This document shows, in pieces, positions 32,217 through 42,522 of a stretch of DNA of 64,000 nt. Position 1 is the first letter of the stretch. Every line of letters starts with the position of its first letter. The notes beneath the pieces are model-generated. The model searched no databases. It was not told where the DNA came from and saw only the letters and a list, made by a program, of their open reading frames with translations. A program made the translations under genes and the position numbers. The DNA comes from Trichodelitschia bisporula (Eukaryota > Ascomycota > Dothideomycetes > Phaeotrichales > Phaeotrichaceae), in NCBI GenBank assembly GCA_010356995.1, contig ML996696.1, positions 312,364-376,363 on the forward strand. Reading direction: 5' to 3'.

Positions 32217-33885
32217 CTAATCAATGTCATCATCCCGCAGCGCAAATACTGCCTTCGTGACATCCTCCATGCGGCTACGCACGGCATCATGATACATAGC
32301 GTTCGTAACGAAAGTCTTCGTCCCCTTAATCTTACTCGCAGTCTCCATCGACAGCGCAAAGTCAACGTACATATCCTCCATATAGACAGCCGCGTACACC
32401 GGCACCGTATTCTTCGCTAACTGTGCCGTGTCGTACAGCGCGGGCCAGTCTTCCGTGTCGGCCAACGCCTCTGCCTGCTTCTTGACGCGCGCCAACTCGG
32501 AGTAGTCGTCGAACATCCACGGGTAGATCATCTCGCCAGTGAAGAAGACGGGTTTTGTACTCGCAGACCTGTCTTCGTAGCGCGGAATTTGGAACTGTTC
32601 GCCGTACTCGGCTTGGATGCGGTGGGCGGACCAGTTGGAGGCGGAGCTGCGGCGGTTAGCTTCGCTGTCGTTTCAATGGTGACCGTACCCATGGCAGTAG
32701 ATCGGCTCGTGAAGGATCGAGTAGATCAGATGGTAGTCGAAGGGCTGGGAGGATTCGATTTTGGCGACGGTGGGGCGTGTGAGGTGCCCGACAAAGTCGA
32801 GGTCCGATTGACATTTCAGGACAATATCTGGACGTCAGTTGAGCTGAAGGATACGGAATATGCACGAACCATGGATGTTATCCAGGCCGCCTACTATCAA
32901 TCAGCTTCCATACGGCCATGGGCTGCACGTTAAGCTCAACTCACCGTGAAACCCGAATTCGAGTCCCAGCTGCAGGAAGCGCCGCGCTGTCATATGCCCC
33001 ACACCCGTCGTGTCCCGCACCGTCGTGTCCCCATTCTTTTGCAGCCAGCGCACGATATTGCGTACCCGCGCCACGTCCTCCGGAAACTTACGATAATACG
33101 CCTCGTTGCGACTGATGACCTTGAGATACTGCCGACGATACACTTCATCCGGCCCATCCACCAGTGGCGGCAATCCACCAAAGATGAACACTTCCCGCAA
33201 CCCCTCGGGCGCGAAGCTCAAGTACGTAACCGCACAAAAACCGCCAAACGACTGCCCCATAACGCTCCATTTTGCCTGTTCGGCGGGCAAATGACCTAAC
33301 AGCGCGCGACGTATGGCTTCGCAATCGCGAACAATGTTGTCTGCGCGAAACTGCTTCAAGTACTGCGCCTGCAAATCATCGTCGCCGCGTAGACCGAGCG
33401 TCGACGGCGTGAGCGGGCTGCTTAGCCCCGTGCCGCGCTGGTCAAGACAGAGTACCTGATAGCCACGCTCGAGCACCGTTTGCATCCAGTAGAAGGACTG
33501 CGGCGCACTGCATTCGAAACCCGGCCCACCTTGGAGGTACACGAGCCAGGGGAGTTCCGGCTTGGGTGCCGTAGGCTTGCTGGACTTGGTGCTACTGCTG
33601 CCAGGGTTTTCTGGGGGCGAGATTAGCGTGAATTGCGGAACAGGAGTCGGGGCGGGCGTGCTGCTGTTAGGTTGGTCGCGGCGGCGGGCGGCGCGGGCGA
33701 AGAGCTTCAAGGGCCTCGAAGCGGGATTATTGTAATTGTGAGGTACCTCGAAGGAGTACTCCGTGACGGTGATGCGGCCTGCAGGTGTTAGACAGGCACA
33801 TATCGGAATGGATGTGGGGAATGTAATGCTTGCCTGGGACATTGTGTGTCCTTTGGCTGAGGATCTTCGCAGTCGTGGTACTCAT
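32217..33885 (-). CDS. prolyl aminopeptidase (proline iminopeptidase, family S33)
   Basis: The enzyme cleaves N-terminal proline from peptides. Five exons join in frame: 33885-33834, 33778-32945, 32890-32870, 32827-32689, 32646-32217, giving 491 residues. It starts MSTTTAKILSQRTHNVPG and runs into RITVTEYSFEVPHNY. The alpha/beta-hydrolase features are clear: oxyanion-side LVYLQGGPGFE, LDQRGTGLSSP, nucleophile in VMGQSFGGFCAVTYL, FIFGGLPPL, and the cap GGLDNIHDIVLKCQSDLD, IYSILHEPIYCHG/SASNWSAHR. The C-terminal part (VPVYAAVYMEDMYVDF and the His region YHDAVRS) supplies the Asp and His of the triad. The first intron has a GC donor (CCAG/GCAAGC) and the third exon is only 21 nt; both joins restore conserved residues. 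No signal peptide is seen. Confidence 0.92.
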
Positions 33886-34950
33886 GTTTCTTCTTGCTTC
33901 ACGAAGCACGCGTATCATGGGTTTGTGAGGATTGGATGGGAGAGCCAAATCCAGGGCTGAGAGGACTGAATCGGGAGAGTTGCTATTGATGTAGGGGACA
34001 AAGGGATGGAAGCCCCAGAAGCCGCTGGTTGCCAGAAGTTATTTAACGGTGAAGTAAAAATGGTTGATACGAGGACTTACGTAGTTAGTACAATTGACTT
34101 TGAAAGCTGTGATCGCAAGAGTTTCTAAGCTGAGCTTGCAGGTGCAATGGCTTGTATGCCCCGTTACAGTACTAGTTCTAGGTGGGGGGTGGGGGTAAGC
34201 TCCAATATATTCACGTGGGGCAGTGGCGTCTCGTACAGTAAGGGTAGCGCTCAGCTCCTTCACCATCGCCGGCGAGCTTACCGCGGTAACTCACTCCTAT
34301 CACAACCTACTATAACCTAGGGCCTCTTCATACCAGTTTCTTCAGCAATTTCTGCGTCTACCTTTCCAGTACCTTTTCCGCCTCGTTGTGAAGAGCATAC
34401 ATTTTAGCTGCTCAACTATCAGGAATGCCTCTCCAAGCATCACGATGATCCAGCAGTTGCGAAATCGTCTTATGGCTCGGACTGAAAGGCAAGATGAGGG
34501 GAAGTTGCTGCTTTCATGCCCAGAGCTGCGGAAGGGGGCATATACCGTACTTCGGACTGTTGCTACCGTCGTCAAGTTCAGTCCTACGAAGTGCCCGACG
34601 CAATTGAGTTGCACTTTCAGGTCTTTTGTGCTTCTGACTGGCTCTTTAATGCTTTAATACTCACTACTTCATTCTTTCTACAGTCTAGATATATAGAGTA
34701 AGAGCAACAGACGTTGGGCAATAATGGAAGGTTTCCTTCCAGTAGTGCTGAAAGGAGAGCCATGGAACTTCCCAAGCGCTTCTTGCGAGGGGTCGTCATA
34801 ACCTATCTATGGTGGGGATGCAGGGATGTTTGCCACCCCGCCCTGGTTAGAACTAGTGGCCAAGCGAGAGCTTTGAGCATTTTGATATCTCACTCCCCTC
34901 ACTCCCCTCACTTCACAACAACGTAGCTACCCAAAAAAAGAAGTGTTTCG
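33886..34950. promoter_or_regulatory. divergent promoter region, prolyl aminopeptidase/KEL3
   Basis: This 1.07-kb gap lies between two divergent starts. It contains a short CACTCCCCT direct repeat just before the KEL3 start (34893-34910). No coding pattern is visible. Confidence 0.45.
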
Positions 34951-36969
34951 ATGGCAGGCAAAAAGGACAAGAAGAAGTCGGCAGATAAAAAGGCCCGAGT
35001 GGCCCAAAAGCAAGAGAAGAAGGCGGCGCAAAAAGAGAAAAAGGGCAAATCCAAACCTCGTGATGCCGACGACAGCGACGCCGACGACGTGGACATCGAC
35101 GCCGTACTGGCCGAGTACGCCCGGCAGCAGGAACAGTTTCTAAAGGTTACGGAAGTGTCCACTGATCCGCCCTCGCCCCGCTCCTCCGCCACCCTCATTG
35201 CTTCACCCGCCAACGACCACGAGCTCTTCCTCTTCGGCGGCGAATATTTCAATGGCGCGCTAGCTAGCTTCAACAACGATTTGTACGTCTATAACACACA
35301 CCGTGATGACTGGCGCCGCGTCACTTCGCCCAACTCGCCGCTGCCGCGGAGCGGACATGCCTGGACCCGTGCCGCCAATACTAAGGATATCTACCTCTTC
35401 GGCGGCGAGTTCTCGTCACCCAAGCAAGGTACATTCTACCACTACAACGATTTCTGGCGTCTCGATCCTGCGTCTCGCGAATGGACGCGTGTAGACACCA
35501 AGGGCAAGTCGCCCCCCGCGCGGTCAGGGCACCGCATGACAAGCTTCAAGAACTACATCATTCTGTTTGGTGGCTTTCAGGACACGGCGCAGCAAACGCG
35601 GTACCTGTCCGATTTGTGGATCTACGACTGCCTTACCTTTATCTGGCATGAGCCGAAACTCCCCTCCGGTGGCGCCAAACCTGATCCCCGGAGCTCGTTT
35701 TCTTTTCTTCCGTATGAGGCAGGGGCAGCGCTGTACGGCGGATACTCGCGCGTCAAGGCTACTAAGGGTGGTGGTAGCGGGAAGAAGGGTGGCGGTCCGG
35801 CTAGTCGTACTGTCCTGAAACCTCTCGTCCATTCCGACGCCTGGTTCCTGCGCATCACTCCCCCGGCCCCCGAAGCGCCCTCCGGTACCCTTCCCGCTGT
35901 ACGCTGGGAGCGGCGCAAGAAGCCGGCTAACGCCCCCGTTCCAACCCGGGCTGGTGCAACAATGTGCGCGCATCGCGGTCGCGGGATTCAGTTCGGTGGT
36001 GTGCATGATGTGGAGGAGAGCGAGGAGGGTATCGATAGTGAATTCTTCAATCAGTTGTGGGCGTGGAATATTGAGCGCAACCGGTATTTCAGTCTTATCC
36101 TGCGGCGGCCGCGGCAGGCTGGGAAGAAGGCGGTGCAGAGCGGTGGTGGAGGTGGAGGAAGGAGGGATAGGGGCCGACAGGCTGAGGAGGAGCTCCTTGC
36201 CAATTTGAGAGCATTGGAGATGAAGGCGGGAGGGACAGGGGACACTGAAGAGGCGAACAAGTTGGAGGCAGAGAAGGAGAAGGAGGAAGAGCCGGCCGCT
36301 GCACAAAAGCCGGTTGTGTTCGAGATGCCCCATCCCCGTTTCAACGCCCAGCTGGCCGTGCAAGGCGATATGCTCTACATTTTCGGCGGAACATTCGAAA
36401 AAGGGGATCAGGAGTTCACCTTTGATGAGATGTGGGCCATCGACCTGGGGAAGCTGGATGGTGTGCGGGAGGTCTTTAAACGGGAGCTCCAAGACTGGCA
36501 GGGCAGCGATGACGAGGAGGAAAGCGAAGAAGAGGATGAGGACGAGGACGAGGAAGACGAAGAAGAGGCACTTGAAGTGGACAGTACGGATGCAGCAAGC
36601 ACGGCGGATACGGCGGCTACCTCGGTCACGGACAAGGGCGACCTTGATGCGGCAGAAGAAGAGCAGTCGGCGCTGACCGATACACTGCCACACCCGCGGC
36701 CTTTCGAGTCGCTTCGCGACTTCTACACACGTACGTCGGTGCAGTGGCAGGAGCTTGTCATTGAGGGGATGAGCAAAGGCGGCTCGGCGGAGGGCCAGTC
36801 GGTCAAGGATATCCGGAAGAAGGCGTTTGACCGCGCTGAAGATAAGTGGTGGGACTGCCGCGAGGAGATCCGGGCGCTGGAAGACGAGCAAATGGAGGCG
36901 GGGATTGGGGATGTGGTCAGCCTGGCGGAGAAAGAGGGTACTGCGGGCGGGGTTGGGAGGCGGCGATGA
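34951..36969 (+). CDS. KEL3: KEL3/KLHDC4-type kelch-repeat protein
   Basis: One exon encodes 672 residues. It starts with a Lys-rich coil (MAGKKDKKKSADKKARVAQ) and the conserved block DIDAVLAEYARQQEQFLKVTEV. Kelch blades follow: ELFLFGGEYFNG..NNDLYVYN, PLPRSGHAW..DIYLFGGEF, KSPPARSGHRMTSFKNYIILFGGF, APVPTRAGATMCAHRGRGIQFGGV, and HPRFNAQLAVQGDMLYIFGG. An acidic stretch of about 35 residues (near 36510-36570) separates the propeller from a C-terminal domain (HPRPFESLRDFYTRTSVQWQ, DIRKKAFDRAEDKWWDCREEI) that is a mark of this family. The length fits yeast Kel3. Its molecular role is poorly known, so I give only the family. It converges on DHR2, with 69 bp between the stops. Confidence 0.9.
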   Translation: MAGKKDKKKSADKKARVAQKQEKKAAQKEKKGKSKPRDADDSDADDVDIDAVLAEYARQQEQFLKVTEVSTDPPSPRSSATLIASPANDHELFLFGGEYFNGALASFNNDLYVYNTHRDDWRRVTSPNSPLPRSGHAWTRAANTKDIYLFGGEFSSPKQGTFYHYNDFWRLDPASREWTRVDTKGKSPPARSGHRMTSFKNYIILFGGFQDTAQQTRYLSDLWIYDCLTFIWHEPKLPSGGAKPDPRSSFSFLPYEAGAALYGGYSRVKATKGGGSGKKGGGPASRTVLKPLVHSDAWFLRITPPAPEAPSGTLPAVRWERRKKPANAPVPTRAGATMCAHRGRGIQFGGVHDVEESEEGIDSEFFNQLWAWNIERNRYFSLILRRPRQAGKKAVQSGGGGGGRRDRGRQAEEELLANLRALEMKAGGTGDTEEANKLEAEKEKEEEPAAAQKPVVFEMPHPRFNAQLAVQGDMLYIFGGTFEKGDQEFTFDEMWAIDLGKLDGVREVFKRELQDWQGSDDEEESEEEDEDEDEEDEEEALEVDSTDAASTADTAATSVTDKGDLDAAEEEQSALTDTLPHPRPFESLRDFYTRTSVQWQELVIEGMSKGGSAEGQSVKDIRKKAFDRAEDKWWDCREEIRALEDEQMEAGIGDVVSLAEKEGTAGGVGRRR

Positions 36970-37038
36970 TCACGCCTACACGATATCGCGGAACATATGT
37001 CACAAAATTGCATGGCTGGCGTTGCAGAGAAAAGTTGA

Positions 37039-39516
37039 TTACATTTGCGTTTCACGGGGCCCCGCGAGAACGTCTTCGATCCACTTGAGCCGCACGGCGC
37101 TGACGTTTCGCCCGTAGCTCTTGTTCGTGAACACGAACTCGCTGAACATGATAGCTTCGACCTTTTTGCCGAAGAGGACGCTGGATGGGTGGATCGATAC
37201 GGTCTGGTTTCCAAGCAGCGTGCGGTAGCTGCCGTCCGGCATCAAACGAGCCGTATTGCTGGCGAAGCCTTTTAGGAAGCTGCGCAGAATCGATTCGTTC
37301 CGCGCCTCGTTCTGCAAAAAGTCCAAAGTTTCGAGGCTGACGTCGGAGGGGAGGAGGTTGGACTGCTTGCATAGGGCAAAGAGTTGCTTGCGGACGTCCT
37401 GGCACTTGTAAGTATTGAACAGGAGAAGATGGGATGACATACCATGACACTTTGCATAGCACGGTGAGAAATGAAGTACCGCTCAGCCCACGCCTTCCGG
37501 TTCGTCTCCTCTGCGGCGTACGCTCGTACCGCCGCCAGCATAGTCAGATGGTCACCATCTCGCTTGTAGAGCTCCTTGCGCGTCATCTCCGCAGCCTCTT
37601 TCTTTTCTTCCGTCACAAGGTTGAGGAAGATATTCTCGACGCTGAGACATGAAATGATATCAATAACGTCGGCAAGACAGTCATTCTCTGGCTGAGCCGC
37701 TTCCACCAGCGCCCGACCCAAAGAAGGGGAAATAGGAAACTTGGCGAGCTGCTTTCCGATTTTGCTGATATTGCCGGACGTGTCAAGCGCTTCAAGCTGC
37801 AAAAGCTGCAGCAACGCCTTTTCCAACGCCTCTCGCGGCGGCGGATCCAACAGCGGAAACCCGACCACATCCTCCACACCCCGAGCTTTCATCGTAAGGA
37901 TCGATCCCGCCAGATCGCACCGCAGGATTTCCGGCATCGTCCTCGCCTGCAGCTGCTTGAAATCCTTCTCCGTGTACAGGTGGTAGCACTTTCCCGGACC
38001 CTCGCGACCTGCACGACCTTTGCGCTGGATCGCTGACGATTGTGATACCGGTTTAACCAAAAGCGAATCGAGGCCGAGGCGATTGCGGAACTGCTTGATT
38101 TTGACTTTGCCGCTGTCGACGACGAAGCGAACGCCTGGCACGGTGACGGAAGTTTCGGCAATGTTGGTTGATAATATAACCTTGCGGGTTCTATGAGGGG
38201 CCGGCTGGAAAACTTTCTGCTGCGCAAACTGGGGCAGGGCAGCAAAGAGGGGGAGTGTGATGATCTGTCGGGGTCAGCATATCGGTACCACTGCAAAGTT
38301 TGGAGCTTACTTTGGGGACTTCAGGGCCCATGGATGCCGCATAGTCGTTCACGAGGCGCTCGAGAGTCTCAACGGTATCTTGGCCTGTCAGAAACACGAG
38401 TATGTCACCCGGCATAGGTTCCTTGTAGTGGATCTGAAAGATGCATTTGAGAGCGGCTTCGACGAAATCCTGAGTCGGCGCTGGTAGGTATATGGTGTCA
38501 ACGGGGAATTGCCGGCCCTGCACATGGCAAACACTGATGCGATTGGAGAAGTCATCATCCTTCACGGCTTCCTCCGCAGTGACCAAGAGCTTCGAAGCTT
38601 TGGACTGTTTCGGAGACAGAGCATTATCAGGCAGGGCTTGAGACTGTCGAAAGCCTTTCTTGAAGAAGTTGACGAGACTGTCTACATCCGCCGTAGCGCT
38701 CATGACGACAACCTTGAGAGGCTTCCCCTTGCGACCCTTTTTGTCCCCATTGACAAGGTTGCGCAGGAACCCTAGTATCAAATCAACGTTGACACTGCGC
38801 TCGTGGACTTCATCTACGACGACGACACTGTACTGGCGCAAGTACGGGTCTCGGAGCAGTTCCTGCAGGAGCATGCCTTCGGTGAGGTACTTGACTCTCG
38901 TGCCCGGTGACACAGAGGAGTCGAACCGGACGGAATATCCGACCTTGCTTGCCGGTGAGGCGGAGCCCAAAGGAGTCCCCATCTCGTCCGCGACACGTCT
39001 TGCCAGCGAGATGGCTGCTACTCGACGAGGCTGTGTGACTGCTATACCTCCGGTGCACCAGTCCTCCTCTAGCAAGAACTGCGGGACCTGTGTACTCTTG
39101 CCGCTACCCGTCTCACCAACCAGCACCATGACGTCCTTCGAGCCTCGAAGGCTCTCTCGTATTGTTTGTTTCTCATTCCAAATGGGGAGTTTCTGGCGAA
39201 ATGGCAGGAGGGCCAGGCGCTTGTCGTTGAGGGACTTGTGAGGCTTGTGAGGCTTCGGAGGCCGCCCTTTCACGGCTTTCTCGTTGGGATGTGGTCGTTG
39301 ATCCGAAGCGCCTACATTTTCGCTCGTATCCTTCTCCTTCTGCCCATTCTTTCGCTTTTCTTGAGGCTGAGGCTCATATGTTGCGGACCCGGTTCGCTTT
39401 CGCTTCTTGCCGCTGAAAGTAGTATTGGGCGACGGAGCCTCCTGGGGGGTGTTGATGCGATCGTGTTTTAGCTTCTCATCGTCGTCAAGGCGAGCTTTTT
39501 TAGGCTGTGGGCGCAT
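37039..39516 (-). CDS. DHR2: DEAH-box RNA helicase, Dhr2 type
   Basis: Dhr2-type helicases act in the nucleolus on pre-rRNA of the small subunit. Three exons (39516-38311, 38264-37443, 37398-37039; introns 46 and 44 nt) give 795 residues. After a basic tail the core motifs are in order: VLVGETGSGKST (I), TQPRRVAAIS (Ia), TEGMLL, VVVDEVHERS (II, DEVH), VVMSATAD (III), ILVFLTGQ, STNIAETSVTVPGV (V) and QRKGRAGREGPGKCYHLY (VI). The helicase-associated (ratchet/OB) part follows, ending SYGRNVSAVRLKWIEDVL. I take the ATG at 39516 (MRPQPKKARLDDDE). An upstream in-frame ATG at 39621 would add 35 residues. The short basic N-terminus separates it from Prp-type splicing helicases; the exact paralogue is likely but not proven. 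Confidence 0.88.
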
Positions 39517-40262
39517 GATTGTGATTTGTCTTCGTCCTTCGTGAACTGTCGCTGATCTCCAAAAAAGTTGGAGGTTGCGCCGGAGTCCGGGTGAACGTGG
39601 GTCCGTCATGACGCGCCCCACGCGCGGGATACAACCTCAACATCCCCAACCTTCGTCGTCGTTGATCCCATCTCACAACCCCCACCTTATGCGATCTGGA
39701 GTACGTGCGTACAATCTGGGCCTTTAACAAACCTCGCGTGGAACGGGACCTGGGGTTTCCGGTGCATTGCTACCGGGTTCTGAACACAGACCTCCCACCA
39801 GTTTGTTGCAGATTGATGGTCATCCACATGTCCCAATATATCGGTCGTGTATGATCAAAAGCTGGCGTTCACTCGCTAACCATTCTCCATTTTGCGGTGC
39901 ACCGAAATGTCTCTATTCTAAATCACTCCTCATCGTCTCGCAGCATGACTGGCCGCCCGATTCCGAGCCTCCTCACTCTTCGCATATCATACTTGATATA
40001 TCGCTTCGACCTCCCGTGCTTCAAAGACTAGAACTACTCTCCGTCAGCTATAGTGAGAGTTTGAGCAAATTGAACCATAGCCGAAGATTGCCTCCCAATG
40101 GCTTCTGACAAACCTAATTACATCGAGCAGGTCGCCGGTTGTACAAAATGCCGTACACCTCCGTTTCACTTTCAACCGGATTCGAACTGCCCCCTACGCA
40201 GTATTTCTCGTTTTGCTATCACTCCCTTAAACCACTTTCGTTAAAAATTAGGGAGGCTCGAA
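39517..40262. promoter_or_regulatory. divergent promoter region, DHR2/carboxylesterase
   Basis: This 746-bp gap lies between two divergent starts. Nothing in it reads as coding. A tRNA-like B-box word on the minus strand near 40174-40193 stands alone. Confidence 0.4.
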
Positions 40263-42314
40263 ATGTTGAGACTTTTGACTTTCCTCGGGCTGTTGGATGC
40301 CCTCGCTGCTGCTTCCCCGATTGTCCACAATGGACTTCCCTACCATAGCCATGAGGCGAGGCAGGCGAACCTTCCCACAATTAAGCTTCCATACGGCACA
40401 TGGCAGGCCAGTAAATATGATGCCGCGAACGATGTCCGTCTCCCACAGGTGTAACTGTATCTTGCTCACATGATCTTAAGATATACACATTCGCCAACAT
40501 CCGTTTCGCCGCGCCTCCGGTGGGCCAGTTGAGATTTGCGAAACCCGCGCCTCCAGCAGTCAGCACGACGGTGCAAACCGGGAGTGTTGGTGGAACTTGC
40601 CCTCAAAGTGTGCCAGCGAGCCTCATCGGCGGTCTTATGGGCAGCGCCCTTGGAGGAGGCTCGAGCGGTGGCGGGCTCGGATCCCTCCTTGGGAGCCTAA
40701 GCGGCTCCTTGCTGCAAAGTATGGACCTAGGGAAGCTCATGGGCGGGGCGGCATCAAGTGAGGATTGCCTTTTTCTCGATGTCTACGTGCCTGGGAAGGC
40801 TCTCAAAGGCCAAGTCAAGCTTCCTGTGGTCAACTGGATTTACGGAGGAGCATACATCCTGGGTGCAAAGGATGGTATGTACGCTGGAGGGCCCGTTGTG
40901 AAGGCTTCTGGTGGTAATGTCATTTATGTTGCTGGCAACTATCGCGTAAGTGCCCATTCGAAGCCTCTTGTCTTTTTGCTAAGCTGCAAAGCTTGGAGCC
41001 TTTGGATTCCTTGCCGGCTCGACGATGGAGAAAGAGGGCCTGCCGAACGCAGGTTTCTGGGACCAGCGCGCTGTACTTCAATGGATCCAGGACCACATCC
41101 ATCTCGTTGGCGGCGATCCGACTGATGTCAGTGTCTGGGGCGAGTCAGCCGGCGCTGGGTCTATCTTGCACCACATCACGGCTTTTGGCGGCAAGCAGGA
41201 TCCTCTGTTCAAGAAGGCAGTCATCCAAAGTCCTGCATTCAACCCCCAGTACGACCGAAAGGGGGACTTGGAGAGGCAGTTCCAAAAATTTGCGGAGATG
41301 GCCGGCTGTGCAGGCAAGGGCGTTGCGTGTCTGAGGGCGGCTGACTTCAAGACTATCAAAACCGCGCAGGATGCGTACATCAAGGCTGCACCCCCTGGGA
41401 CGTTCGGCTTTGGGTACGATCTTGTCTTTCAGTTTAGAACGAAACTGACAAATATAGCCCGTCTACCGATGGCAACTTTGTGAGGCAACTGCCAGCCCTC
41501 GAATTAGCATCTGGTAAGTCGTAAGGGACAGTCGCTCTTCGGCCCTAACATTACTCAGGCAACTTCGCTAAGAGTGTTCAAACGGTGGTTCTGTCGCACG
41601 TCATCGATGAGGCGTCCATGTTCGTTCAAGATCATATCAAGAACGACACCGCATTCAACTCCTTCATCGAATACGGCTACGGTAACAACAGCGACCTCAA
41701 GGCTGCCATCACAAAGGCATTTCCCTCCCCTTCGTCTCCTCAATCCAAATACAAGACCCAAAGGGCACGAGTGAGTGACTACATCGAATTTTCAACCTTC
41801 ACGTGTAATGTCCGCTACATGACCGAGGCCTTCAAGGGCCGGACCTACAACATCCAATATGCCCGGGGCCAAGGAACCCACGGCTCTGACATCCGCGCCG
41901 ACTTTTACGGCGGATCCGGCGGCGTCTTGTCTGGGGGCTCGGGATCGGACAAGTCGTTCCCGCAGTTCGCGGCCCAGTTCCAGAGCTACCTCACTTCGCA
42001 TGCACGGACCGGTGATGTTAACAAGCTCCGGATCAACGGGACCATTGAGTGGCCTATCGTTACGATTGGACCGGCACTGTCGAATGTGTTGAATGCGACC
42101 GATAACGGTTTTGAGTTGATTTCGGATACGAAGACGAAGGCGGAGGACTGCGACTTTTGGAGGGATATCTTTGCTTCGGTCACTAACGCTCTCGGTATGT
42201 TCATGCGCTGCTTTTAAGACTTTGGCTAATTCCTCATCAGGATATGCGCCCCCAGGTGCCGTGCTTCAGTCGAACACCTTGAAGGCGGCGGCGAATCCAT
42301 CCGCGAACTTCTGA
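40263..42314 (+). CDS. secreted type-B carboxylesterase/lipase
   Basis: Six exons join in frame: 40263-40433, 40481-40945, 40992-41413, 41458-41513, 41559-42194, 42241-42314, giving 607 residues. The N-terminus MLRLLTFLGLLDALAAASP is a good signal peptide. Family blocks follow: NDIYTFANIRFAAPPVGQLRF, SSEDCLFLDVYVP, LGAFGFLAGSTMEKEGLPNAGFWDQRAVLQWIQ, the nucleophile elbow VSVWGESAGAGS, and QGTHGSDIRADF with the likely active-site His. Between residues about 95 and 140 lies a Gly/Ser/Leu-rich insert (GSALGGGSSGGGLGSLL) just before the EDCL block. The first intron uses a weak donor (GAT/GTCCGT). I chose it because it gives a normal 47-nt intron and the conserved NDIYTF; the stronger-looking GTGTAA donor would leave a 32-nt intron. 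Substrate unknown. Confidence 0.88.
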
Positions 42315-42522
42315 ATGTCAAGGCGCTTACAGGACGAGATAAACAGATCAGCCTTTTATGCAAATAAATGGAGGTGAGGCATAGGGTTATGGGACAGCTC
42401 TGAAGAAGCACGGGTGCAGTGCAGTTCAAAGACCTCAATTATTTCTTCTGGCTCCTTTTCAACTCCTTTTGCGCTGCAAGCACCTCTACCGTCAAAGTTC
42501 CATGTCAACTCCATAACAGCAT

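Noticed and set aside
35524-36891. 455-codon open frame on the minus strand across the KEL3 gene
   Set aside because: It is the antisense shadow of a GC-rich kelch gene; its composition is low-complexity and it shows no domain.
40174-40193. B-box-like GTTCGAATCC on the minus strand
   Set aside because: No matching A-box at the right distance and no acceptor stem; probably chance in a promoter region.
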